Source: Flavobacterium sharifuzzamanii
GTDB lineage: Bacteria > Bacteroidota > Bacteroidia > Flavobacteriales > Flavobacteriaceae
DNA: 64,000 nucleotides
Direction of reading: 5' to 3'
Assembly: GCF_003254585.1 (NCBI RefSeq)
Contig: NZ_QJGZ01000042.1
Span: 496,001 to 560,000, forward strand
Part shown: positions 44,879-53,377 of the stretch, piece after piece
Numbering within the stretch: position 1 is the stretch's first letter
Layout of the letters: each line of letters opens with the position of its first letter
Made by a program: the position numbers and the translations under genes
The notes under the pieces: model-generated
The model's database searches: none
What the model was told of the DNA's origin: nothing
What the model saw: the letters and a program-made list of their open reading frames with translations, nothing else

Positions 44879-44978
44879 TATCATCCTGAGGAACGAAGAA
44901 TCACAGTAGAAGCTGTGCATCGAATTCCGCTAATCTTTGTCGAGTTACATATGTGATCCTTCGTTCCTCAGGATGACA
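44879..44978. repeat. Hairpin element, TCATCCTGAGGAACGAAG type
   Basis: This 100-base element has near-perfect complementary ends (TATCATCCTGAGGAACGAAG / CTTCGTTCCTCAGGATGACA). The centre contains ATTCCGCTAATCTTTGTCGAG, similar to the centre of the elements at 52700 and 52847. Downstream, 45001-45026 has GGTTTCGACTTCGCTCAGCC, another short common repeat. The rest of 44698-45061 holds no gene. Confidence 0.8.
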
Positions 44979-45061
44979 AACTTTGTGTCTCACTTTGCAG
45001 GGTTTCGACTTCGCTCAGCCTGACAAAGCAGATCAAAAATCTAAAAACTACCTTCTAAAAT

Positions 45062-46444
45062 CTAAAATTCAGTCGTAAAACAAGATGCAGGCAAATTCGC
45101 TTTATTAAACAAATCTGACTGAATCGTATTTCCCCATGCAAATCTCACTTTTGCTGGAGAAGCCACTTTTTTGCTTGTCAAAACCACTTCGTTATTTTCA
45201 ATTGAAGCCTCGGCAGGATAAAAAATGCCATCTGCTCCTGCCATTTCAAACTGATTCGATTTTTTGTCTTTAAAGTGTAATCCGTTTGCGTAATCAAAAG
45301 AAACGATTACTTTATTCTTATCTATTTTAATGGATTTAAAGAGCGGTCCATTAACTAAACTATTGTTGGTTTTATAAGTTTCAGCTAAAGCTAAATTGCC
45401 CAAACGAATTCCAACTGATTTTTTATTTTTTGGATGAATATCAATCGTATCTGAAATATCACTAATTACGACCATTCCCGTTTTTGAAACTTCTTTCAAT
45501 AATTTTCTCTGCGAATCTCTAACCGTCACATTTGAAAAATTATTCTTTCCGGTTTTAAAAGGTGCAATCTGAACATAATAAAAAGGAAACTCATCTTTCC
45601 ATTCCTTTCTCCAAGAAGTAATTAACGCTCCCAGAGTTTTATCATAAACTAGGGAACCAACATTAGATTCTCCTTGATACCAAAGCGTTCCCGCAATTTT
45701 AAATCCTATAATTGGATAAATCATGGCATTGTAAGCTCTTCCAGGCTGTCTTGGTCCGTATTCTTGTTCATTTAGTTTTTTAGCATTTTCCAATAAAATT
45801 GGGTCGTTATTTACAACTTCTGCTGACATCCAGATTTCAGCAGGAGTTCCGCCCCAGTTCGAGGAAATTAATCCGATTGGAACATTTTTTAAATCTTCGC
45901 GAAGGCGTTTGGCAAAAAAATAACCAATGGCACTAAAATATTTCATCGTCTCTGGAGTCGATTCTGTCCAATTTCCCAGTAAATTATTCTGCGGATTTTC
46001 AGCTGTCAATTTAGGAACCGTAAAAAATCGAATGTTTGGATTTGTGGCATTTTTCATTTCTTCTTCGCCATCGTCAATTCCCCAGCTCACCGACATTTCC
46101 ATATTCGATTGTCCAGAACAAAGCCAGACTTCGCCAATTAAAATGTTTTTTAAAACCACTTCATTGTAGCCTTTTATCGAAATTGTGAACGGTCCGCCCG
46201 CTTCAGGAGTTTTAATTGTCAATTCCCATTTTGCCTGATTATTGGCAACGGTTTTATATTCCTGATTATTCCAGCTAGAAATTAGTTTGATTTCTTCTTT
46301 TGGATTTGCCCAACCCCAAATTTTCACTTCAGAGTTGCGCTGTAAAACCATATTATCACCAAAAATATTCGGAAGTGAAACGTTTGCCATCATAGTACTG
46401 GAAATCAATAGAAAGAAAACAAACTTAAAAATATTATTTTTCAT
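45062..46444 (-). CDS. Sialate O-acetylesterase-family carbohydrate esterase
   Basis: This 460-residue secreted SGNH-type esterase has a signal peptide of about 20 residues and an N-terminal beta-domain (NMVLQRNSEVKIWGWA). The catalytic Ser113 is in CSGQSNMEM, the QGESN motif lies in WYQGESN, and a C-terminal DxxH-like DIHPKN follows. Family members remove acetyl from sialic acids or from plant polysaccharides. Beside mannanases and a CE2 it probably deacetylates mannan oligosaccharides. It overlaps the CE2 gene by 11 bases. Confidence 0.92.
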   Translation of the reverse strand: MKNNIFKFVFFLLISSTMMANVSLPNIFGDNMVLQRNSEVKIWGWANPKEEIKLISSWNNQEYKTVANNQAKWELTIKTPEAGGPFTISIKGYNEVVLKNILIGEVWLCSGQSNMEMSVSWGIDDGEEEMKNATNPNIRFFTVPKLTAENPQNNLLGNWTESTPETMKYFSAIGYFFAKRLREDLKNVPIGLISSNWGGTPAEIWMSAEVVNNDPILLENAKKLNEQEYGPRQPGRAYNAMIYPIIGFKIAGTLWYQGESNVGSLVYDKTLGALITSWRKEWKDEFPFYYVQIAPFKTGKNNFSNVTVRDSQRKLLKEVSKTGMVVISDISDTIDIHPKNKKSVGIRLGNLALAETYKTNNSLVNGPLFKSIKIDKNKVIVSFDYANGLHFKDKKSNQFEMAGADGIFYPAEASIENNEVVLTSKKVASPAKVRFAWGNTIQSDLFNKANLPASCFTTEF

Positions 46445-47528
46445 TTAGCAACTTCTTTAAAAATGGGCCATATTCCTCTGCCAAAACCTTATGATCAGCT
46501 ACATCTGGATGACCTGAACATCCGTTTGGCGTCATTGGTTTGAACTTGAAAATCTGAATTGATTTGTGTGATTTATCATCCGCGAAAGCGTTTTTAACTT
46601 TATTCAAACAATCCTCAAAAATAACTGCTCTTTCTCCGCCAACCATCGGACTGTTTGTAATGACAATCTGTGCATTCGGATTGTGTTTATAAAGCATTTT
46701 GATGAAGTTGATATAATTAGAAACATATTTTTCTGCATTAAAAGGAAGACGTTCTTTTTTGCCATCTCCGCCAGAAAAATCATTTGTTCCTAAAGCAATG
46801 CTGATAATATCGGGCTGAAAAGTAAAATCATATTTAGGTTTTGAAGCTTCTTTTGTTAAATATAAATTTGGATAAACATCTGGCATTATCGCTTCGTCTT
46901 TGTGCTCATCATTCCAGTTTCTGTACATTCCGATTCCTGAAACACAGCTCATTAAATAGTCAACATCGATTGCTCTTGAAAGTGTTGGTCCATACGCATA
47001 ATAACCATTATGATGATCCATATATTCACCTTTATCACAAGAAACATCAGACGGATCACTCGCCGCGCCACAGGTAATAGAATCTCCAATGAATTCGATT
47101 TTCTTTTTCTTTTGAAACGAAATCGAAGTCACTTTTGCCGTTGTTCCAGCAAATAAAATATTGCCACTTTGGGCTTCTGTATTTTTGTAGATTTCTAATC
47201 GATGCTCTTTTTGATTTGAAGTCACTTTGATTGGAAAAGACTTAACTGCTCCTTTTTCAATTCTAATTTTTCCAATATATTTTCCGTCCAAAACCAACTG
47301 AACATAATTATGATGTTCTTCAACGCTTTGAAGAGAAATCGAGCATTCATTTCCCAGAAAATTAAACGAAACTGAAGAAGCTGTACCTATTAAAATGGCT
47401 TGATCATTCTGAAGTTTATCGATTCGACCTTGATACAAGAAAGTTTTACTTGAATTTTGAGTTTGCGAAGTCGAAACAACCGAAATCAGCAAAAACGAAA
47501 TTAAAACAGCTATTTTTTTGGGAAACAT
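46434..47528 (-). CDS. CE2-family acetylesterase (SGNH hydrolase)
   Basis: This 364-residue secreted esterase has a signal peptide (about 1-21), an N-terminal beta-sandwich (30-140) and an SGNH domain with Ser150 in FIGDSITCG, Gly/Asn block residues in ALGTND and the final GCSGHPD with His340. These features and the two-domain order are those of carbohydrate esterase family 2, which removes O-acetyl groups from xylan or mannan. It is the first gene of a minus-strand pair, with the second esterase overlapping by 11 bases. A TATA-like start region is not obvious upstream. Confidence 0.93.
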   Translation of the reverse strand: MFPKKIAVLISFLLISVVSTSQTQNSSKTFLYQGRIDKLQNDQAILIGTASSVSFNFLGNECSISLQSVEEHHNYVQLVLDGKYIGKIRIEKGAVKSFPIKVTSNQKEHRLEIYKNTEAQSGNILFAGTTAKVTSISFQKKKKIEFIGDSITCGAASDPSDVSCDKGEYMDHHNGYYAYGPTLSRAIDVDYLMSCVSGIGMYRNWNDEHKDEAIMPDVYPNLYLTKEASKPKYDFTFQPDIISIALGTNDFSGGDGKKERLPFNAEKYVSNYINFIKMLYKHNPNAQIVITNSPMVGGERAVIFEDCLNKVKNAFADDKSHKSIQIFKFKPMTPNGCSGHPDVADHKVLAEEYGPFLKKLLNEK

Positions 47529-47697
47529 AGTTTATTTGTTAAAATATAAATACGATTCACAAATATATTGGAAAGAGATTATCCAAAAAGATACTAAAAT
47601 GTCAAAAAGTAATAAAAAAACACCACATAAACCCATCATTTGGGTAATTACAGATGTTAATTCTTACATTTCTAAAAAGAAACTTACAATTTAGATT

Positions 47698-47705
47698 TAT
47701 CTTTG
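47698..47705 (+). promoter_or_regulatory. Candidate -7 box of the NlpC/P60 gene
   Basis: TATCTTTG, 29 bases before the ATG at 47735, fits TAnnTTTG and supports that start. Confidence 0.4.
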
Positions 47706-47734
47706 TCGTTTTATACTTTTACAATCCGTCAAAA

Positions 47735-48238
47735 ATGAAAGCCCTGACCTTAATTTCTCTATTGTTTTTTATCACTCTTTCTTCTTTCAATTTAAAAAAA
47801 GAAAAAAGGCAAATTGAAAACAATCCATCTCAAACCGAAATCAATCGTGACTCTATAATTGCTTATGCCAAACAATATCTAGGAACGCCTTATGTTTACG
47901 CCAGCAGCAATCCGCAAAAAGGATTTGACTGTTCGGGTTTTGTGAGTTATGTATTTAAAAATTTTGGAATGACACTTCCAAGAAGTTCCAGCGGTTACAA
48001 AAATTTAGGCCAAGCTCTAAAACCAGAAGAATTTAAAGTGGGGGATGTTTTAGTTTTCTACGGATATAAAAACCGGAATGTCGTTGGTCATGTTGGGATA
48101 ATCTGTGAAGCCAACGGAATGCAGTCAAAATTCATTCATGCTTCTTCAGGGAAAGCACAGCAGGTAACTATAACAGCTCTTGATACAGAACATTACACCA
48201 AACGCTTTTATAAATGTGTTGATGTTTTAGCGAAATAA
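47735..48238 (+). CDS. NlpC/P60 cysteine peptidase
   Basis: This 167-residue exported cell-wall peptidase has a short signal peptide and an NlpC/P60 domain (about 45-165). The catalytic Cys is in FDCSGFV, His in VVGHVGI and the third polar residue in FIHAS. It cleaves peptide bonds in peptidoglycan stems. I chose the ATG at 47735. A longer frame begins 81 bases upstream and would start with a hydrophobic stretch, placing the -7 box in the coding region. Confidence 0.92.
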   Translation: MKALTLISLLFFITLSSFNLKKEKRQIENNPSQTEINRDSIIAYAKQYLGTPYVYASSNPQKGFDCSGFVSYVFKNFGMTLPRSSSGYKNLGQALKPEEFKVGDVLVFYGYKNRNVVGHVGIICEANGMQSKFIHASSGKAQQVTITALDTEHYTKRFYKCVDVLAK

Positions 48239-48243
48239 GTTTT

Positions 48244-48304
48244 GCCACAGATTAAAAGGATTAAAAAGATTCTAAAATCTGTGCTAATCTTTTTAATCTG
48301 TGGC
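48244..48304. repeat. Inverted repeat, GCCACAGATTAAAA arms
   Basis: Arms 48244-48263 and 48285-48304 (20 bases, one mismatch) follow the NlpC/P60 gene. At 48343-48386 degenerate AATTCCAATTT units like those at 5294 and 9545 occur. Confidence 0.7.
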
Positions 48305-48390
48305 CTAAATTTTTCTTATACTAATTAAACCGAATTTTATATTAATGCCAATTTTGGAATTTGGATTTTTTGAAATTGGAATTTAAAGTT

Positions 48391-49968
48391 TTATTCTTCA
48401 GTTAAGAGTTTAATCATACTTTCATCTCTTCCGTAAATATCTTTATAGAAATTTAAATTGCCTTGTCGATCAACCCAAGCAGTAAAATATCCGATATAAA
48501 CTGGAACTTTTTTCTTAAGCGTGTACCAACTTTCTTTTCCAGCATGCATAGCTTTATCAATTCTCTCAGGATTCCATTGCGGATCGACTTTTAATAATTC
48601 AATTGCCAATTCACGAGGTTTTGCTACACGTACGCAACCGTGGCTAAAAGCTCTGCTTTCTCTTTCAAACAAACTTTTTGAAGGCGTATCGTGCAAATAA
48701 ATATTACTCGAATTAGGAAATAAAAATTTCACCAATCCTAAAGAATTATTTTTTCCGGGAAGCTGACGAACAGCGCCATTATTCCATTCAAGATTTTTCT
48801 TTTGCAGATAGTTTTTATCCTTTGCCATTCCAGGCTTAATTTCCGATTTGATGATACTTGGCGGCACATTCCAATACGGACTGAAAACAATATTGCTCAT
48901 CATTCCGCTGAAAATAACAGTTTTTGTCATTGCCCTTCCCACAACAACTGGCGATACAAAAGCAATTTTACCATCCTCAACTATATACAATCTAAATTCA
49001 GGAATATTAACTTCTATATACTTCTGCCCTTTTTCTAATTCCGGATCTATCCAGCGGCAGCGCTCCATATTGACAATAATCGTTTTGATACGATCTGAAA
49101 CAGGAATATTCAAATCGTTTATATGTTCCAGAAGAATCGTGTTCTTTGCAGTATAACCATGACGCAATTCGTAGTTTTTCATGGCTTTGATCAAAGTCGT
49201 ATCACAAATAGCACTTTTATTGTCCTCTTCAATATCTTTAGTAACGAAAAGCCTTTCTCTAATTTGTGCTACAACAGCAGAAGAATCCCCAACTTTTAGG
49301 CTTTTATAGTCTTCATCTGTTTCAATAATTTTCCAGCCACCATTTTTCTCAATTTCTCTATACTGTTTCAGAGCATCGCGCAGTTTATAATACTGACTGA
49401 ACATCTTTTTTTTCTTATCATCCAAAATGGTTGATTTTTTAAAGATAGAATCTGAGAGTACTTGGTAATTCAGTTTTTTACGAGGTAAAAGCCATTCTAA
49501 AGAAACTACTGTCTTTTCGTCAAAACCGCCCACTTTTTCACCATAATAATAGTATAAATTAGAAAGTATTAGGTCGGTATCTTCTTTTGAAAGTTTGGTG
49601 TTTGCATTATTATCAAAAACAGAATTTAACTGTTCATTATAAGGATAATTAGCTTTTAATCCTTCTTGACCTAAATTTTTGTATTGATTGAAAAGTGTAT
49701 TGGCAAATTCGACAATTCCTTTATTATCCTGCCACAATTGAGTCGACTTATTTTTTTGATATAAAGAAGTCACATCATTTTTAAACTTGTCCAGTTTCGG
49801 ATAATTTTCATAAAACTTCGCAATGCGCATACTGTCGATCGTAAGTTTTAATTCAGGGACTTTTTCAACCGTTTTTATCGAGTTTTCCTCTTTTTTATCA
49901 GCTTTCGAATTACACGAAAAAACAGCAAAAAAAACAATAGCAATAATAGGCGTATACCAGATTTTCAT
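48391..49968 (-). CDS. L,D-transpeptidase lipoprotein (YcbB-like)
   Basis: This 525-residue lipoprotein (FSC lipobox, Cys19) has a peptidoglycan-binding scaffold in the first 310 residues. The YkuD catalytic domain (about 314-475) contains His443 and Cys445 in FSHGCVRV. YkuD enzymes make 3-3 cross-links or attach proteins to peptidoglycan. Its length and the insertion in the catalytic domain resemble YcbB. It is transcribed alone, convergent with the NlpC/P60 gene. Confidence 0.94.
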   Translation of the reverse strand: MKIWYTPIIAIVFFAVFSCNSKADKKEENSIKTVEKVPELKLTIDSMRIAKFYENYPKLDKFKNDVTSLYQKNKSTQLWQDNKGIVEFANTLFNQYKNLGQEGLKANYPYNEQLNSVFDNNANTKLSKEDTDLILSNLYYYYGEKVGGFDEKTVVSLEWLLPRKKLNYQVLSDSIFKKSTILDDKKKKMFSQYYKLRDALKQYREIEKNGGWKIIETDEDYKSLKVGDSSAVVAQIRERLFVTKDIEEDNKSAICDTTLIKAMKNYELRHGYTAKNTILLEHINDLNIPVSDRIKTIIVNMERCRWIDPELEKGQKYIEVNIPEFRLYIVEDGKIAFVSPVVVGRAMTKTVIFSGMMSNIVFSPYWNVPPSIIKSEIKPGMAKDKNYLQKKNLEWNNGAVRQLPGKNNSLGLVKFLFPNSSNIYLHDTPSKSLFERESRAFSHGCVRVAKPRELAIELLKVDPQWNPERIDKAMHAGKESWYTLKKKVPVYIGYFTAWVDRQGNLNFYKDIYGRDESMIKLLTEE

Positions 49969-50072
49969 AACTCAAAATTTTTGATTAAAAGTAGAAAAAA
50001 ATCTATTAAAACAAAGAACTCAATGTTAAATCTTAAACCTTATTTTTTTGAAGTTTAAGCGGTTAATAAAAT

Positions 50073-50107
50073 AAAAAGCTCCAAACAATTTGCATGTCTG
50101 GAGCTTT
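50073..50107 (-). terminator. Terminator of the DUF1573 gene
   Basis: AAAGCTCCA pairs with TGGAGCTTT. On the minus strand a T-rich run follows. Confidence 0.75.
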
Positions 50108-50137
50108 CGCCATATAACCAACCTATTAAAATTCTAA

Positions 50138-50554
50138 TTAAATAACAGTACCTTTTAAAGTAAGTACTTTTGGTGTTGTTTCTGCACTAGTTGTTACAGT
50201 AACCGTTTTTGTAAAAGCGCCTTTGTTTGCAGCATTGTAAGTTGCAGTAACTTTTCCAGATTTACCAGCCTGAATTGGCTCTTTTGTGTAATCTGTTGCT
50301 GTACATCCGCAAGAACCTTGTACGTTTGTGATTACTACAGCCGTTTTTCCTGTGTTTTTAAATTCGTAAACAATTGCTTTTGGAGTTCCTTGCGGAATTT
50401 GTCCAACATCAATTGTTTCTGCTTTCCAAGCAATTGTAGAGCCTGCAGTTGCTGAAATTTCAGTTTCTGAAACTAAAGATTGTACTGGAGCAATTGCTGA
50501 AAAAGACATTAGGCCTAAAGCCAAAGCTAACATCGAAATTTTGATCATTTTCAT
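50138..50554 (-). CDS. DUF1573 family exported protein
   Basis: This 138-residue exported protein has a signal peptide ending around SAIAPVQS and one Ig-like DUF1573 domain (about 45-135) with the paired cysteines in GSCGCT. The final strand VLTLKGTVI is typical. It is usually found as an abundant periplasmic or surface protein of unknown function in Flavobacteria. It is transcribed alone, divergent from the kinase at 50720 by 165 bases. Confidence 0.92.
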   Translation of the reverse strand: MKMIKISMLALALGLMSFSAIAPVQSLVSETEISATAGSTIAWKAETIDVGQIPQGTPKAIVYEFKNTGKTAVVITNVQGSCGCTATDYTKEPIQAGKSGKVTATYNAANKGAFTKTVTVTTSAETTPKVLTLKGTVI

Positions 50555-50719
50555 AACTGATATATTTAAAATGGTTTATAGTTCATTTTTGATATTACAA
50601 AGGTAATTCAGACAAATTCAAGTCGCTGTTAACTGGTTTCAAACGTTTGTTAATGACTTGTTAACCGCCTGTTTTTAGGCCAAAATTGATTAATATTACA
50701 CTCTCAAAATCCTTTATTC

Positions 50720-51985
50720 TTGAAAATTAATAAACTCAACAGCATCATTATCTTAGGATTAGTCGCTATCATCAGTATTTTGGTAGCGCAATTACTATGG
50801 ACGAAAGAGGCTTTTACAATAGAACAAAAAAAGCTGAGCCAAAAGGCTCATATTGCCTTACTGGAAGTAGCTAAAAAATTATACGAAGGAACCAATCACG
50901 AATTGCCAGTTCAGAATCCTGTTCAAAAAATTGCAAACGATTATTATATCGTAAATGTGGATAATGAATTTGAACCCGATATTTTAGAATTTTATCTGAA
51001 AACGGAATTCAAAAAAATGAATATCACCACCGATTTTGAATATGCAATGTACAATTGCCAAAGCGACGAAATGATTTATGGTGATTACATTTCACTTTAT
51101 AAGAAAAAAGCAGAATGCAAAAAGACTGTTTATTTCCCTAAACATAAAAATCTGGTTTATTATTTCGCCGTGCGTTTTCCAAACGAAACGACTTATCTTT
51201 TTAGTTCGATGCGATTTTGGTTCGTCCTTTCAACCGCATTGATTCTGATTCTACTTATTTATGTTTACTCGATTTTTACTCTTTTGCAGCATAAAAAATA
51301 TTCAGAATTGCAACGTGATTTCATTAATAATATGACGCATGAATTTAAAACACCTTTGGCTTCTATTCTAATTGCGTCAAAATATCTAATTGAACAAAAG
51401 CCAATTAAAGAAGACAAAAAACTGTTTACTTATACCGACATTATTATCAATCAGGGAAATAAATTAAATAGTCATATTGAAAAAATTCTAAATATTGCAA
51501 AGTCTGATTATGCTCCTTTAGAACTTAAAAAGGAAAATATTTTAATAGTTCCGATTATTGAAGAAGCCATAGAAAACATCAAACTAAAATATCCTGAAGC
51601 TTCTATTACAATTGAAACTCTTTCAAGAGATTATTTAATTGAGACAGATACTTTTCATTTTGCAAATTTAGTTTACAATCTTTTGGATAATGCAATAAAA
51701 TACTGCAATGAAAAGCCAGAAGTTACGATAAAAATTGTCGAAAATAATAACTGTTTAAAATTGGAGTTTATTGATAACGGAATTGGAATTAATCCTAAGA
51801 AAATATCTTTTATCTTTGATAAGTTTTACCGCGTTCAAAACGAAAAAAGCAACGAGGTGAACGGATTTGGACTTGGTTTATACTATGTAAAAGAAATCTG
51901 CAGTCTGCAAAACTGGAAAATAAAAGCCGAAAATAATTCAGAAAAAGGTGTTACCTTAACTTTATCAATTCCTTACAAAAAATGA
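50720..51985 (+). CDS. Sensor histidine kinase
   Basis: This 421-residue membrane kinase starts at a TTG (no ATG lies near; KINKLNSIIILGLVAII gives the first membrane helix). A 130-residue extracytoplasmic domain lies between that helix and a second one (about 165-190). The kinase core has the phosphorylated His near 207 in MTHEFKTPLAS, the N box in NLLDNAIKYC, and the G boxes DNGIGI and GFGLGLYYV. The stop overlaps the response regulator ATG (ATGA), so the two are co-translated. Confidence 0.94.
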   Translation: MKINKLNSIIILGLVAIISILVAQLLWTKEAFTIEQKKLSQKAHIALLEVAKKLYEGTNHELPVQNPVQKIANDYYIVNVDNEFEPDILEFYLKTEFKKMNITTDFEYAMYNCQSDEMIYGDYISLYKKKAECKKTVYFPKHKNLVYYFAVRFPNETTYLFSSMRFWFVLSTALILILLIYVYSIFTLLQHKKYSELQRDFINNMTHEFKTPLASILIASKYLIEQKPIKEDKKLFTYTDIIINQGNKLNSHIEKILNIAKSDYAPLELKKENILIVPIIEEAIENIKLKYPEASITIETLSRDYLIETDTFHFANLVYNLLDNAIKYCNEKPEVTIKIVENNNCLKLEFIDNGIGINPKKISFIFDKFYRVQNEKSNEVNGFGLGLYYVKEICSLQNWKIKAENNSEKGVTLTLSIPYKK

Positions 51986-52668
51986 GAAATTTCAAAATAC
52001 TATATGCCGAAGATGATGAAACCTTAGCGTTTTTAACCAAAGACAATTTGGAGCAAAACCGTTATGAAGTAATTCATTGTTCTGATGGAAAATCGGCACT
52101 GAAAATTTTTGAGGAAGAAGAATTCGATATTTGCATTTTTGATATTATGATGCCAAAAATGGACGGTTTTGAACTTGCCGAAGCCGTTCGAAAAATAGAT
52201 CAAGATGTTCCAATTATTTTTCTTTCGGCTAAAACTTTAAAAGAAGATCGAATAAAAGGTCTTCGTTTAGGTGCCGATGATTATTTGGTAAAACCTTTTA
52301 GCATTGAGGAATTACTTCTCAAAATTGAAATTTTCTTAAAACGTTCACAGAAAAATATTCCAGTTGTAAAAACGATTTATGAAGTTGGAAAATATCAGTT
52401 TGACACCAAAAATTTCATTCTTTTCAATGATGAAGAAAAAGTTGGTTTAACACAGCGTGAAGCCGAATTATTGAAACTTTTTCTAGACCATAAAAATTCC
52501 GTTTTGAAAAGAGAACAAATCTTAACTTCTTTGTGGGGAACTGATGACTATTTTATGGGAAGAAGTTTGGATGTTTTTATTTCGCGACTGCGTAAAATCT
52601 TGGCAAACGAACAAGGAATTTCGATAGAAAACCTTCATGGAATTGGGTTTAGATTTTCTATTGGGTAA
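51982..52668 (+). CDS. OmpR-family response regulator
   Basis: This 228-residue regulator has a receiver domain with phospho-acceptor Asp54 in IFDIMMP and Lys in LVKPF, and a C-terminal winged helix (about 135-225) with SLDVFISRLRKIL. Its 4-base overlap with the kinase gene indicates a functional pair. The target genes cannot be told. It is followed by the two copies of a 101-base hairpin repeat. Confidence 0.94.
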   Translation: MRNFKILYAEDDETLAFLTKDNLEQNRYEVIHCSDGKSALKIFEEEEFDICIFDIMMPKMDGFELAEAVRKIDQDVPIIFLSAKTLKEDRIKGLRLGADDYLVKPFSIEELLLKIEIFLKRSQKNIPVVKTIYEVGKYQFDTKNFILFNDEEKVGLTQREAELLKLFLDHKNSVLKREQILTSLWGTDDYFMGRSLDVFISRLRKILANEQGISIENLHGIGFRFSIG

Positions 52669-52699
52669 AATCATTACTGAGTTCTATAAACGAACATTT

Positions 52700-52800
52700 T
52701 GTCATTCCGACGAAGGAGGAATCTCCGCGATAATATTCCACAAAGCTATTCCATTCTTTGGCGAGCTACTTACGGGGATTCCTCCTTCCTCGGAATGACA
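52700..52800. repeat. 101-base hairpin element, copy 1
   Basis: Ends TGTCATTCCGACGAAGGAGG / CCTCCTTCCTCGGAATGACA are complementary with one difference. The centre reads CAAAGCTATTCCATTCTTTGG-like. Confidence 0.85.
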
Positions 52801-52846
52801 TACAGAACTTAAATACTTTAAATCAACTACAGTAACCGCAAAGTTT

Positions 52847-52947
52847 TGTCATTCCGACGAAGGAGGAATCTCCGCGATAATATTCCACAAAGCTATTCCA
52901 ATCTTTGGCGAGCTTCTTACGGAGATTCCTCCTTCGTCGGAATGACA
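52847..52947. repeat. 101-base hairpin element, copy 2
   Basis: It has the same length and ends as copy 1, about 95% identical, after 46 unique bases. The right end restores the perfect complement TCGTCGGAATGACA. The gap 52669-52976 holds no gene. Confidence 0.85.
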
Positions 52948-52976
52948 TACTAGACTTGAGAGACTTTGGCTTCAAA

Positions 52977-53282
52977 TTAATACTCCAAAAATTCCAATTC
53001 AGGATTTATAGTTTTAATTAAATCAATTTTCTTCTCTCTCCTCCATCCTTTAATTTCTTTCTCCCTGGCAATCGCTTCTTGAATCCAAGTAAATTTTTCG
53101 TAATAAAGTAAGAACTCGACATTGTATTTTGAAACAAAAGTTTTATTGTTCAATAAAATATTCTCTTTATGCTTTATTAATCTTTTTTTTAAATTATTAG
53201 TAACTCCAACATAAAAAACGGATTTTGCTTTATTTGTCAAAATATAAATGAAATACGTATGAAAACCTTCTTGTAAATGCAT
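52977..53282 (-). CDS. GIY-YIG nuclease-domain protein
   Basis: This 101-residue small protein has the GIY-YIG core HTYFIYILTNK...FYVGVTNNLKKRL and the later Glu in FTWIQEAIAREKEIK. Such stand-alone proteins (UPF0213-like group) are nuclease-like with unclear function and are common next to repeats in Flavobacteria. The ATG at 53282 is chosen, because the alternative TTG would add six residues. Confidence 0.9.
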   Translation of the reverse strand: MHLQEGFHTYFIYILTNKAKSVFYVGVTNNLKKRLIKHKENILLNNKTFVSKYNVEFLLYYEKFTWIQEAIAREKEIKGWRREKKIDLIKTINPELEFLEY

Positions 53283-53377
53283 AAATTTAAATAATAACAA
53301 TACTACTAAAAATAAAGAAAAATCTGTAAATTAATTTTAGAAAAACTTTGTATTTTTAATATCTAATTTTCTTGGAT

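Noticed and set aside
44731..45061. A plus-strand frame of 65 codons (44759-44956) upstream of GH3
   Set aside because: It runs through repeat DNA (RNA-like element and hairpin element) and shows no protein features.
47654..47735. A longer NlpC/P60 start
   Set aside because: The longer frame would place the TATCTTTG promoter box in the coding region, and the shorter start gives a normal signal peptide.
52669..52976. A small insertion sequence
   Set aside because: Hairpin ends are present but there is no transposase frame. The elements are 101 bases each and look like non-autonomous repeats.
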